Part shown: positions 42,203 through 50,484 of the stretch, piece after piece
Numbering within the stretch: the first letter of the stretch is position 1
Layout: every line of letters begins with the position of its first letter
From: CAVVUC01 sp963751395
GTDB lineage: Bacteria; Verrucomicrobiota; Verrucomicrobiia; Chthoniobacterales; Chthoniobacteraceae
NCBI GenBank assembly: GCA_963751395.1
Contig: CAVVUC010000004.1
Span: forward strand, 558,001-622,000
DNA length: 64,000 nt
Direction: 5' to 3'
Program-made: the position numbers and the translations under genes
Notes under the pieces: generated by a model
What the model saw: only the letters and a program-made list of their open reading frames with translations
Database searches by the model: none
What the model was told of the DNA's origin: nothing

Positions 42203-45200
42203 ATGAAATCAACACCTCGCACTTTTTTTACACCGGCCCGTGTTCGGCTTCGCATGGCCGGGAATCCATTCCTCGCCGCGGGCTTGCTGCGGGTGCTGTG
42301 GCTCGTGCTGCTCGCGGCTCCGGGCGTGTTTGCGGGGAGCGGCCAGGGGACATCGGGGAAGAAGATCACCGTCGATACCCGGACGTTCTTAACCGCCGGG
42401 ATCAGCATTACCTTTCACCGGCTCAATGCGGATGCCCTGCTCAACACGGGTTCAGACGCCGGGATCGACGAGCCGCTGTCCGTGCTTACGACAGACCCGT
42501 CGGTGCTGGCCCGTCAGCCGGGGTTGACCGCCGCAACTTTTGGCGGCGACCGCGGGTTGATCGCCGATGGGGTGACGCCGCTGCTGGTGAAGATTTCCGC
42601 GAGCGGTTCGCTGGCGGCTGAAGGCGAGACGTTCGAGTTGAAGGTCGATTCTGGCTTGGGCTTCGAGGGCACGTTCCCCATCCGCATGGTGGATGATCTG
42701 GCGTCCCGACCCAAGCTCACTTTCAAGCTCTATCCGACCCAGAGGACCGCGTATGCGGTGATCGGCCCGGTGGAGGCGAGCCAGATCAAGGCGAACGCAT
42801 CGGATGGAAGATGCCGGCTCAGGCTGACGGTTCAGAAAGTGAACGGGTGGTGGCCGGAACCGGGAAGCGAGCGGTTTGCGATCGCGAAACCGCCGATTTT
42901 GCTGGTGCATGGCTACAACGCCAACGCGGAGACATGGAGCATTGGGTTTCTCCACACGCTGGATTCGGATCGCGGCAGCGATCTCGTGGTGCCGATCGAT
43001 TACGGAGTCGATTACAGCGCACAGGACAAAACCCATCAAAACACTTTTGGCTCCCTGACGGAACTGCTGCCGATCCTCGAAGACTCGTTGGACGATGCGG
43101 TGAACGGCTTGAAGTCGAGCTGGGCATTCACGCGATACGATGCGGTGGGGCACAGCCAGGGCGGTCTGCTGCTTCGGCTCTTGTGCTCAACCAACGGCCA
43201 AGGCTTTGAAGATTTTTGCAACAGCGGGAACTTCTTCCGGGGCCGGTTCCGGCGCGTGGTGACAATCGGCTCTCCGCATGCCGGATCGACGATTGCTCAA
43301 CTTGCAATCCTGATGAGAGACAAGGGTATAGGGTTGCCGAGCGACTTGGCGAACAGCGACTTACTCAAGCGGCTCCTGCAGCCGAAGTTCAAGATAGATA
43401 ATTCCGTGGGAAGTGTGCAATGGGTGAGCCGGCAGTTTAACTGCGATGACCATGCGCGCATCCATCTGATGGGCGCGACGATCATGGACAGTGGCGCCTC
43501 GTGGCATCTTTACAGTTTGCTTGGTCTTGATAACGACAATGCCTTTGATGGGAAGTTGTGGAGGGACTGGATTGTCCCGCTTGGGTCTGACGGGGTGGTC
43601 GATTTGCGTTGTCAGGGTGCGTACGAGAGCAATGCATGCCCGCCGAACAGTTCCTATGCCGGCGCTGACCGACTGATAGCGCATGCCTCCGACAATGTGC
43701 CGATTTTCAAAATCTTCGGCACAAACGAAACGGAAACGGGTTCGAGTTTTGTGGCGGCGCGTGTGATCCAGTTGCTGGACGGCCCGGAGGGCGTATTCGG
43801 GAAAGTGGATGTGCCTGAATCGTTGTTTCAGGAGATGAACAGCACGGCGAACGCGATAGAGCATATTACCGACGCAATGCTTGAGGCAGAAAGGCCGATG
43901 AGAGAGAACGAAGATCAGGTTTACCAGACAACCCCGATGGTGTTGCCGCAGGCATTCGGCTCGGCTGCGAAGACACCGGCAGCCGCAGTGGCGAGCCAGG
44001 CCCTGAGCTGCACGCTCAATCCTCCTGCGAATGAATTTCCCAACGGGCCTGTAACATGGACCGCCAGCGTTTACGGGCCAGGCGGCATAACGACGGATGG
44101 GCTGACATTGCAGACATCCGGCACGTACGGGGAACAACTTATCCTGACGGTTTCTGGATCGGCCCTGGGTCAGGTGGTTTTAAGTGTGAGTTTCCCTTCC
44201 ACGAGCGGCAAGACAGTGGTTGGCAGACCGGGTGTGGTGCTGTCGATCCCGCCCGGAAATACGATGACCGGCATCGAGTTGAACCCGGCGAGCGTGTCGA
44301 TGCGTTACGGCGCGGAGATGCCAATCGAACTGTGGGCCGTGTATGACGGTGCGACGCGGAGCCGGGTTTTTTCGGATACGAGCAACACGACGTTCGCAAG
44401 CTCGAATGCAGCGGTGGCAACGGTCGATGCCGAAGGGCGGCTGAAACTGGTTGCGCCGGGGAGCGCGACAGTGACCGCCACCTACCAGGGCACATGGATT
44501 GCGAACCTGCCCGTGGCTTCACTCGCCAACCCGCCCGCGATCACGTCGCCGGATTCCGCCGGCGGGCAGCTTGGACAGCCGATGCAATACCAGATTGCCG
44601 CGAATGGAACGGTGAGCGGCTACGGCGCCGGGAACCTGCCGGACGGACTGGGTCTGAATGTCGCCACGGGGCTGATTTCCGGAACGTCAACGGTCGCGGG
44701 CCGGTTTGCTGTCGAGGTGAGCGCCACCGGGCCGGACGGCACGGGGCGCAAGGTTGTTGAGTTTGCGATTGCCGGCCCCGCCGGACCGCCAACCGGCATC
44801 GGACTCGATGCGGAATCGGTCGCGAACGGTGCTCCGGTGGGGGCCGTGGTCGGCCGGCTTTCGACCGCCGATCCGAATCCCCTCGACACGTTTGTTTACA
44901 CCCTGGTCTCAGGCACCGGCGCGACCGACAACGGCACGGTGGCAATCAACGGGGACAAACTGGTTGTCACGGTTCCGCCGAACATGGCGGCGGACGCCAC
45001 GTTGAACGTGCGGGTGCGCAGCACGGACGCGCAAGGAGGCTGGGTCGAGCGGGCGTTTGCGCTCCCGGTGGTCGGTCCACCGCAGATCGTGGAAGCGCCT
45101 TCCGGGGCGGATGTATTCGAGGGCGCGGCGGTCGAACTGAAAGCCGTCGGAGTTGGCAAGGAACCTCTCGTTTACCAGTGGCGAATTAACGGCGCCGATA

Positions 45201-45736
45201 TTCCGGGCGCGACGGGCCGGTTTTACACGATCTATTGGGCGACGGTCGATGACGCGGGCGCGTACAGCGTGGTCGTGAGCAACGAACAAGGACAGGCGGT
45301 AAGCAGCGACGCGACCGTGACGGTTCGGACAATGAGCTATGATGCCTGGGTGTCACAGCAGTCCCCCCAGGCGGGCCGGCCAATCTATGCGGACGAGGAC
45401 TACAACGGTGACGGGATCATCAACCTGTTCGACTTCGCGTTCTCCGGGGTGCTTGGCGACAACGAGGCGCGTGCGCATCAACCGGTGCTCATGCGCGATG
45501 GGAACGGGTTTTACTATTCGTGGCGCGAGCCGTGGGGTCCGCGACCGGTTTACGTGCTGTTGGGCTCTCAAGATCTGCAAAGCTGGCAGGAGTACGTCCC
45601 GCCCGTTGGCGAGATTTCGCGCATCGATCGCGGCACTTACGAGGAGATTCAGGTCCGTGCGCCGCAAGGCGATCCGCCGGGCACACTGACGAAATGGTTC
45701 TTCAGGCTGGAGATCAGCTTGCCGAGCGGTAACTGA
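42203..45736 (+). CDS. Large secreted alpha/beta-hydrolase (lipase-like) with Ig-like, cadherin-like and putative-Ig repeats
   Basis: 1177 residues. An N-terminal signal or anchor segment (LLRVLWLVLLAAPGVFAGSG) is followed by a beta-rich region and an alpha/beta-hydrolase domain. The domain shows KPPILLVHGYNANAETW (oxyanion-loop HGYN) and the nucleophile elbow YDAVGHSQGGLLLR at about residues 312-325. Further on come a BIG2-like domain (GIELNPASVSMRYGAEMPIE), putative Ig-like segments (PAITSPDSAGGQLGQPMQYQ, NLPDGLGLNVATGLISGTST), a cadherin-like domain and an Ig-like domain (YQWRINGADIPGATGRFYTI). The end carries DEDYNGDGIINLFDFAFSG, a dockerin-like or PVC C-terminal pattern. Predicted extracellular esterase or lipase with adhesion modules; substrate unknown. 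Confidence 0.78.
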   Translation: MKSTPRTFFTPARVRLRMAGNPFLAAGLLRVLWLVLLAAPGVFAGSGQGTSGKKITVDTRTFLTAGISITFHRLNADALLNTGSDAGIDEPLSVLTTDPSVLARQPGLTAATFGGDRGLIADGVTPLLVKISASGSLAAEGETFELKVDSGLGFEGTFPIRMVDDLASRPKLTFKLYPTQRTAYAVIGPVEASQIKANASDGRCRLRLTVQKVNGWWPEPGSERFAIAKPPILLVHGYNANAETWSIGFLHTLDSDRGSDLVVPIDYGVDYSAQDKTHQNTFGSLTELLPILEDSLDDAVNGLKSSWAFTRYDAVGHSQGGLLLRLLCSTNGQGFEDFCNSGNFFRGRFRRVVTIGSPHAGSTIAQLAILMRDKGIGLPSDLANSDLLKRLLQPKFKIDNSVGSVQWVSRQFNCDDHARIHLMGATIMDSGASWHLYSLLGLDNDNAFDGKLWRDWIVPLGSDGVVDLRCQGAYESNACPPNSSYAGADRLIAHASDNVPIFKIFGTNETETGSSFVAARVIQLLDGPEGVFGKVDVPESLFQEMNSTANAIEHITDAMLEAERPMRENEDQVYQTTPMVLPQAFGSAAKTPAAAVASQALSCTLNPPANEFPNGPVTWTASVYGPGGITTDGLTLQTSGTYGEQLILTVSGSALGQVVLSVSFPSTSGKTVVGRPGVVLSIPPGNTMTGIELNPASVSMRYGAEMPIELWAVYDGATRSRVFSDTSNTTFASSNAAVATVDAEGRLKLVAPGSATVTATYQGTWIANLPVASLANPPAITSPDSAGGQLGQPMQYQIAANGTVSGYGAGNLPDGLGLNVATGLISGTSTVAGRFAVEVSATGPDGTGRKVVEFAIAGPAGPPTGIGLDAESVANGAPVGAVVGRLSTADPNPLDTFVYTLVSGTGATDNGTVAINGDKLVVTVPPNMAADATLNVRVRSTDAQGGWVERAFALPVVGPPQIVEAPSGADVFEGAAVELKAVGVGKEPLVYQWRINGADIPGATGRFYTIYWATVDDAGAYSVVVSNEQGQAVSSDATVTVRTMSYDAWVSQQSPQAGRPIYADEDYNGDGIINLFDFAFSGVLGDNEARAHQPVLMRDGNGFYYSWREPWGPRPVYVLLGSQDLQSWQEYVPPVGEISRIDRGTYEEIQVRAPQGDPPGTLTKWFFRLEISLPSGN

Positions 45737-45846
45737 CCCACATCGCGATGTTTGCAGGGGAGCCGTTCAAGTTGCACCCGTTGACAGCCACCCCTGGGCA
45801 TGTCGCTCAAGGACGAAGAAAGCCGTCAACCTGTCCGCCGTCGCTC

Positions 45847-46974
45847 TTACGCATACAGCGCGTCAATCATGCGGCGCGATTTTTCATTCGGAAGGACGCC
45901 GGGTTCCATCTGGTTCATCACGTAGGCGAACGCGACACGATTTTCCGGATCGGCAAAGGCGACGCTGCCTCCCGCGCCGGGCTGTCCGAAGGATCGAGGC
46001 GACGGGCCGAACATCGGGAGCGGTTTTTCCCCGGCGGAGCAGGGGGCGTTCTGCATGAATCCGGCGGAGAAAGCGGTGTTCATTTGCAGCACTTTATCGG
46101 GACCGCTGGCGAGCGGCGTGGCCATCCAGCCGATGGCCTTTGGAGAAAAAAGCCGCCGGTCATCGAGTTCGCCACGGTTTGCGAGCATGGCGTAAAATTT
46201 CCCCAGGGACGAGGCGGTGCTGATCCCGCCGAAGCCGGCGAAGGAACCGGTGCGCGCTTCGGGCGTGTTCATGGATGAAGCGCTGTGCAGGCCGCGCGGC
46301 GAGGCGAAGGCGCGATTGGTCAGCGAAGCGGGATCGTTGAACGCGGCGAGAAAAGCATCCTCGTCGGGAGCCGTGCGCGAGGCGTGCATGGGCGACACCG
46401 CATCGAGCCGGCTCTCCGGCATGCCGATCCACGTTTCGAGACGCAACGGCTTCGCGAATGTCTGCCGGAAGTATTCTCCGAGCGGAATGCCGCTCAGCCG
46501 GCGCACGATTTCGTCGAGCAAAAATCCGAATGTGCGCGGATGATAGCCGTGACCGCTGCCGGGCGGCCATGCGGGTGCCTGATGGGCGAGGGCGTCAATC
46601 ACCGCGTCGTAGTCGAACACCGAGACGTCGTGCGCGAGCGCCGCGAGCCCCGCCTGGTGCGAGAGAACATGGCCGATGGTGATCGCTTCTTTTCCGTTGC
46701 TTGCGAACTCCGGCCAGCAATCTGCGACGCGCGCATCGAGCGTCAGCCCGCGCTTTTCCAGGCAATGCAGCACGCATGCGGCGGCAAGCCCCTTGGTCGC
46801 CGACCAGACCAGCACCGGCGTCGGGGCCGTCCACGCCCTGGACTTTTGACGATCGCAAAAGCCACCGGCGAGCGACAGCACCTCGCGTCCGTTTTTCCAG
46901 ATCGAAACCGATGCGCCGAGTTCGCCCCGGTCTGAAAAGTTCTCCGCGAATATATCCGGGATTTGCTCGATCAC
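45847..46974 (-). CDS. Serine hydrolase of the beta-lactamase class C / EstB esterase family
   Basis: 375 residues from a GTG at 46974 that shares one base with the stop of the upstream gene (TAGTG). The active-site SxxK is LVWSATKGLAAACVLH and the second motif tyrosine is SGHGYHPRTFGFLLDEIV. Near the C-terminus GAGGSVAFADPENRVAFAYV takes the place of the KTG/HTG motif. The EstB-like pattern suggests an esterase or D-aminopeptidase-like enzyme rather than an antibiotic-hydrolysing beta-lactamase. No signal peptide is seen. Its last 20 residues are duplicated as a remnant at 39231-39293 in the same orientation. It is probably co-transcribed with the LAB_N gene. Confidence 0.87.
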   Translation of the reverse strand: MIEQIPDIFAENFSDRGELGASVSIWKNGREVLSLAGGFCDRQKSRAWTAPTPVLVWSATKGLAAACVLHCLEKRGLTLDARVADCWPEFASNGKEAITIGHVLSHQAGLAALAHDVSVFDYDAVIDALAHQAPAWPPGSGHGYHPRTFGFLLDEIVRRLSGIPLGEYFRQTFAKPLRLETWIGMPESRLDAVSPMHASRTAPDEDAFLAAFNDPASLTNRAFASPRGLHSASSMNTPEARTGSFAGFGGISTASSLGKFYAMLANRGELDDRRLFSPKAIGWMATPLASGPDKVLQMNTAFSAGFMQNAPCSAGEKPLPMFGPSPRSFGQPGAGGSVAFADPENRVAFAYVMNQMEPGVLPNEKSRRMIDALYA

Positions 46975-47312
46975 TATTCGGGCGGGCGGGGTTCGTTGCC
47001 GGGGTGTTTCGGGGTGCGGCGCGTGTATCGGAAATAGAGATTCCGCAGATAGATCGGGAGCGGGAGCAGGTTCTGGATCACGCCCACCGAGTCGCGCTTG
47101 TAGATGAAATAGCTCAGCGTGAGAATGCTGCCGAGCGCGCTGCATTCCCAGAAGCCGAACGGAATCACGCTTTTCTTCGCCTTCTCGGAGGCAACCCATT
47201 GGATGATGAAACGCGCGCCGAAGATTGCCGCGCCGCACCAGCCGACAATTTTCCACGGGTAAACAGTGAGCCCCGCAATTTGCGAGGCAGCCAGGAAGTC
47301 GAAAAATTTCAT
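46974..47312 (-). CDS. Small membrane protein with lipid-A-disaccharide-synthase N-terminal (LAB_N) domain
   Basis: 112 residues with three likely transmembrane helices. The sequence KIVGWCGAAIFGARFIIQWV, ASEKAKKSVIPFGFWECSAL and LTLSYFIYKRDSVGVIQNLL follows the LAB_N pattern, a PQ-loop-like membrane domain often found near lipid-A or glycosyl-transfer genes. Here it stands alone, next to a serine hydrolase that it overlaps by one base. Function is unproven; a role in envelope lipid or sugar handling is inference. Confidence 0.85.
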   Translation of the reverse strand: MKFFDFLAASQIAGLTVYPWKIVGWCGAAIFGARFIIQWVASEKAKKSVIPFGFWECSALGSILTLSYFIYKRDSVGVIQNLLPLPIYLRNLYFRYTRRTPKHPGNEPRPPE

Positions 47313-47351
47313 GGCGGCTTTATATGCGCCGCCCCGGATTCGACCAAGCGC

Positions 47352-48122
47352 TTAGTTTGCCGAAGCCCCCTCACGGAGACTCGTAAAGAGCGAGATGAAG
47401 GCAAGAGCGTCCGCTTTTTCCGAAAGCGCATTATCGCGTTCTGCCTTGGCGATCGCGAGCTGCCGATGCATCTGTTCGAGGCAGCTCTTCAAACGCGCCT
47501 GAGCCAGATCGCGCTGCTGGACGGCAAGGTCGCGCTGGCGTCTGACATCTTCGGGCTGTTCCAGCGGCCTCTTCGCATGCATCTGCGGAGGCGGGCTGGT
47601 TGCCGGTGCGGCCTTGCTGTTTGCGAAAACTGTGATCGGTGGTTTGAGCGGGAGCCGGGTTGCTTCAGACGGAACGTCAATGGGTTCCTGCGCTTTTGCA
47701 TCGCTGGCGCCAGCAGGTTTGATCCGTCGCACGACTTCGGCCAGCTTCTGCCACGGAAAATAAACCTCCGCCGTCTGAAAACCCTCGGTGTCGTCGCGGA
47801 AGATGTCCGGGCACACCTCCGCGATCCGGGAAAGCGGCACCTTGGTTTTCCGGCTGGTGATCATCGAACCAACTTCGCTGATCTTGAAGCGGACCTCGCG
47901 GGTGCCATCGTGCTCGCCGTGTTTCAAAAATCGCACGGCGATTCGCGGAAGAAAATCGCCCAGTGTCAGCGCGATCTCATCCGTGGCTTCGCTCGGTTTT
48001 GGCCCGGCCAGCTCCAAGGGTTTCACGGCGTTCAAGATTTCAGGCCCGATCTCGTGCGTTTTATCCGCCGGATGTTCTGCCTGGGCGCGTATTCGAAACC
48101 GGATGTTCGAGTTCAGTTCCAT
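47352..48122 (-). CDS. Hypothetical protein with C-terminal coiled coil
   Basis: 256 residues from MELNSNIRFRIRAQ at 48122; the open frame extends further upstream, but this ATG begins the compositionally coherent part. The N-terminal about 130 residues contain two weakly similar segments with strand-helix character (EIALTLGDFLPRIAVRFL and TKVPLSRIAEVCPDIFRDD, followed by AEVYFPWQKLAEVVRRI). A Pro/Ala linker follows, and the last about 70 residues are a Gln/Arg/Leu-rich coiled coil (LAVQQRDLAQARLKSCLEQM). No family is recognised. It diverges from the ketosynthase genes across a 134-bp gap and lies 39 bp upstream of the LAB_N gene. Confidence 0.65.
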   Translation of the reverse strand: MELNSNIRFRIRAQAEHPADKTHEIGPEILNAVKPLELAGPKPSEATDEIALTLGDFLPRIAVRFLKHGEHDGTREVRFKISEVGSMITSRKTKVPLSRIAEVCPDIFRDDTEGFQTAEVYFPWQKLAEVVRRIKPAGASDAKAQEPIDVPSEATRLPLKPPITVFANSKAAPATSPPPQMHAKRPLEQPEDVRRQRDLAVQQRDLAQARLKSCLEQMHRQLAIAKAERDNALSEKADALAFISLFTSLREGASAN

Positions 48123-48256
48123 CGGTTGCAAACAGTCGCAGCTTTCATGCCGGGCGGCGAAAGGAGCCGGAGCCGGAACTTTTCCGGCAAGTCGGCAGGG
48201 CGGATTTAGAAAACCTTTGCATCGCGGAAAATTAACCGAAATAAACTGGCCATCCA

Positions 48257-49471
48257 ATGCAATCAAGCCCCACTCATTCCAGTCCCTGCGAGGTCGCCAT
48301 AACGGCGATGGGGATTGTTAGTCCGCTTGGGTTCCATGCAGCGGATACCCTGTCATCGCTGCGAGCCGGGCGGGATTGCATCAGGCCTGTCACGCAGTTC
48401 GACGTGGGCAAATGCCGGGCCAAAACTGCGGGGCAGGTGGGGGATGGCAGATGGCAGATGGCAGATGGCAGATTGGGAAGGCGCAAGGCCGCCCGGTTGC
48501 ATCGAGCCAGTCATATCATGATCGCCGCGATGGAGGAGTTGCGGGGGATGGACCGCGATTTCGAGCCGGAGATCGCGATCATCGGCACGACGAGTGGCGG
48601 GATGACGTTCGGCGAGTCGTTCTTCCGCTCACTCCTGGAACGGCGCGATCGCAGAAGCCGGGCGGCATGGCTTGCGAATTACTCCCCGCAAAAGCCGGTG
48701 CTCGACGCGCTGGAGACCGCCGGATTTTCCATTCCGTCCCAAATCATCGCCAACGCATGCGCGTCGGGAACCAACGCCATCGGCCACGCTTTCTCGCTCG
48801 TGCGAAGTGGAAAATACAAACGCGTGCTCTGCGGCGGATACGATGCGATTTCCGAACTGGTCTTCGTCGGGTTCGATTCGCTTCAGGCGGCCACTCCGGA
48901 GAAGTGCAGGCCGTTCGACAAGGACCGCACCGGACTTGTGCTCGGAGAAGGGGCGGCGCTTCTCGCGCTGGAAGCTTTTGACGATGCGGTGGCGCGGGGC
49001 GCGCGGATTCTCGGAAAGGTCACAGGTTACGGCATCTCGACCGACAATTATCATCTCACGCAGCCGCACCCGTCCGGCATCGGCCCGCTTCTCGCGATGG
49101 AGCGGGCCTTGCGATCGGCCGGGCGTTCGCCATCGGAAGTCGATTACATCAACGCGCACGGAACAGCGACCCCGTTCAACGACGCCACCGAGGGGCTGGC
49201 CATCGCCGGGCTTTTCGGCGAGACGCCCGTCAGCTCGACCAAGTCGATGATGGGGCATGCGCTGGGAGCGGCGGGTGCGATCGAAGCCGTCATTTGCGTG
49301 CTCGCGTTGCAATATCAATTCATGCCTCCGAACATCAACTTTCGCACCGTCGATCCGCAGTGGAATCTCAACGTCGTCGCCAACGAAGCCCGCGAGGCGA
49401 AACTGCAATGCGTGATGTCGAACTCGTTCGGGTTCGGCGGCACCAACGCGACGATTGTTTTGGAAAAATGA
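48257..49471 (+). CDS. Beta-ketoacyl-ACP synthase (KS-alpha, FabF-like) with an internal 7-bp repeat tract
   Basis: 404 residues. Condensing enzyme with the complete Cys-His-His triad: nucleophile in NACASGTNAIGHAF, then YINAHGTATPFNDA and MMGHALGAAGAIEA. The fold begins CEVAITAMGIVSPLGFHAAD and ends NSFGFGGTNATIVLEK. Residues about 63-72 (GDGRWQMADGRLG) are encoded by four copies of ATGGCAG at 48444-48471, in a surface loop region near the N-terminus. Loss or gain of one copy would shift the frame. The gene overlaps by 4 bp with a second, catalytically degenerate ketosynthase, so the two act as a KS-alpha/chain-length-factor pair. No ACP, ketoreductase or dehydratase lies beside them, so the product is unknown. 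Confidence 0.9.
   Translation: MQSSPTHSSPCEVAITAMGIVSPLGFHAADTLSSLRAGRDCIRPVTQFDVGKCRAKTAGQVGDGRWQMADGRLGRRKAARLHRASHIMIAAMEELRGMDRDFEPEIAIIGTTSGGMTFGESFFRSLLERRDRRSRAAWLANYSPQKPVLDALETAGFSIPSQIIANACASGTNAIGHAFSLVRSGKYKRVLCGGYDAISELVFVGFDSLQAATPEKCRPFDKDRTGLVLGEGAALLALEAFDDAVARGARILGKVTGYGISTDNYHLTQPHPSGIGPLLAMERALRSAGRSPSEVDYINAHGTATPFNDATEGLAIAGLFGETPVSSTKSMMGHALGAAGAIEAVICVLALQYQFMPPNINFRTVDPQWNLNVVANEAREAKLQCVMSNSFGFGGTNATIVLEK
48444..48471 (+). repeat. Tandem heptanucleotide repeat (ATGGCAG)x4 inside the KS-alpha gene
   Basis: Four perfect copies in a row. Seven is not a multiple of three, so a change of one or two copies would put the rest of the ketosynthase out of frame; three copies would have to change to keep it. 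With the present number the gene is in frame. Confidence 0.92.
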
Positions 49472-50484
49472 GCGCGCGAATACAAGGCATGGCGTGGGTC
49501 ACGCCGCTCGGCACAGGTCTGGACGAAGTCTGGGGACGCATCGCGAACGGCGAGCGGGGCGAGGTGCGGGAACTTTCGATTCCCGACTCGGATCGGAAGC
49601 ACTCCTTCATGCCCGTGCCTCCGAAGCTGGTGGATGCCGTGGGCCGCAACCCTCGTCTCCGAAGGTCGAGCGCCATTTCCTATTTCACAGCGGCAGCGGG
49701 ACTGGCGGCGCTTGAGAATGCCGGCATCGAGATGACACCCGAAGTCGCCGAACGCACCGCGGTCGTCTTCGCGATCTCCAGCGGGTCCGTGGTTTACACG
49801 CGGAAGTTTTACGAGACCATCGTCAAACAGGGCGCGAATGTTGCGAGTCCGCTGCTTTTTCCCGAGACGGTTTACAACGCTCCGACAAGCCATCTGGCGG
49901 CGCTGATGGGAATCACGGGCATGAGTTACACCCTTGTGGGCGACGCTTCGGTCGGCATCGAAGCGCTGAAGTTCTCGACGCAGTTGCTCGACACGGCCGA
50001 CATCGATCAATGCCTGGTCGTCGGCGGCGAGGAAGTCGATTGGGTTTTATGCGAAGGCTATCGCACCTGGCGTTTTCCGGTGGTTCTTGCCGAAGGCGCG
50101 GCGGCGCTTGTGGTGAGCCGCGAGGGGAAAATCGACCTGCGTCAGGTGCATGACGGCGTCCCGTTTTTCAAACGTGCGGAGGCGGCGTCGGCGATTTCCA
50201 AAGTGCATGCCGGCCTTGCGGGGAACGGTCCGGTGGATCTGGTGGTGAGCTGCGCGAACGGAAGCTTCATCGACGGCGCCGAAGCTGTAGCGGTCGCGGA
50301 ATCATTTCCAAACGCACAGGTCGCCTGCCCCAAGCGTGCGCTCGGTGAAGCGATCGGCGCGAGCGCGCTGCTGCAAACGATCTACGCGGCGCTGGCGCTG
50401 GAAAAGCTGCCGGTCGATTCGGCGCTCGTTTCCTGCCTTGGGATGAATTACCAGGCCGCCGGGCTGGTCCTCGCGCCCGGCTAG
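49468..50484 (+). CDS. Ketosynthase-like chain-length-factor protein (KS-beta), active-site residues missing
   Basis: 338 residues, starting in a 4-bp overlap (ATGA) with KS-alpha. The thiolase fold is recognisable (QGMAWVTPLGTGLDEVWGRI, RRSSAISYFTAAAGLAALEN, SCLGMNYQAAGLVLAPG). At the nucleophile elbow the sequence reads YTLVGDASVGIEALKFS with no cysteine. The two histidine motifs are also replaced (SCANGSFIDGAEA and ACPKRALGEAIGASA). Loss of all three catalytic residues matches chain-length factors of type II systems such as aryl-polyene or aromatic polyketide loci, which form a heterodimer with KS-alpha. It converges with the malic enzyme gene, overlapping it by 4 bp. Confidence 0.85.
   Translation: MSARIQGMAWVTPLGTGLDEVWGRIANGERGEVRELSIPDSDRKHSFMPVPPKLVDAVGRNPRLRRSSAISYFTAAAGLAALENAGIEMTPEVAERTAVVFAISSGSVVYTRKFYETIVKQGANVASPLLFPETVYNAPTSHLAALMGITGMSYTLVGDASVGIEALKFSTQLLDTADIDQCLVVGGEEVDWVLCEGYRTWRFPVVLAEGAAALVVSREGKIDLRQVHDGVPFFKRAEAASAISKVHAGLAGNGPVDLVVSCANGSFIDGAEAVAVAESFPNAQVACPKRALGEAIGASALLQTIYAALALEKLPVDSALVSCLGMNYQAAGLVLAPG

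Noticed and set aside
45847..46974. Antibiotic-resistance class C beta-lactamase
   Set aside because: The SxxK and Tyr motifs fit the EstB/serine-hydrolase group; there is no signal peptide and no clear KTG motif, so a resistance role is not supported.
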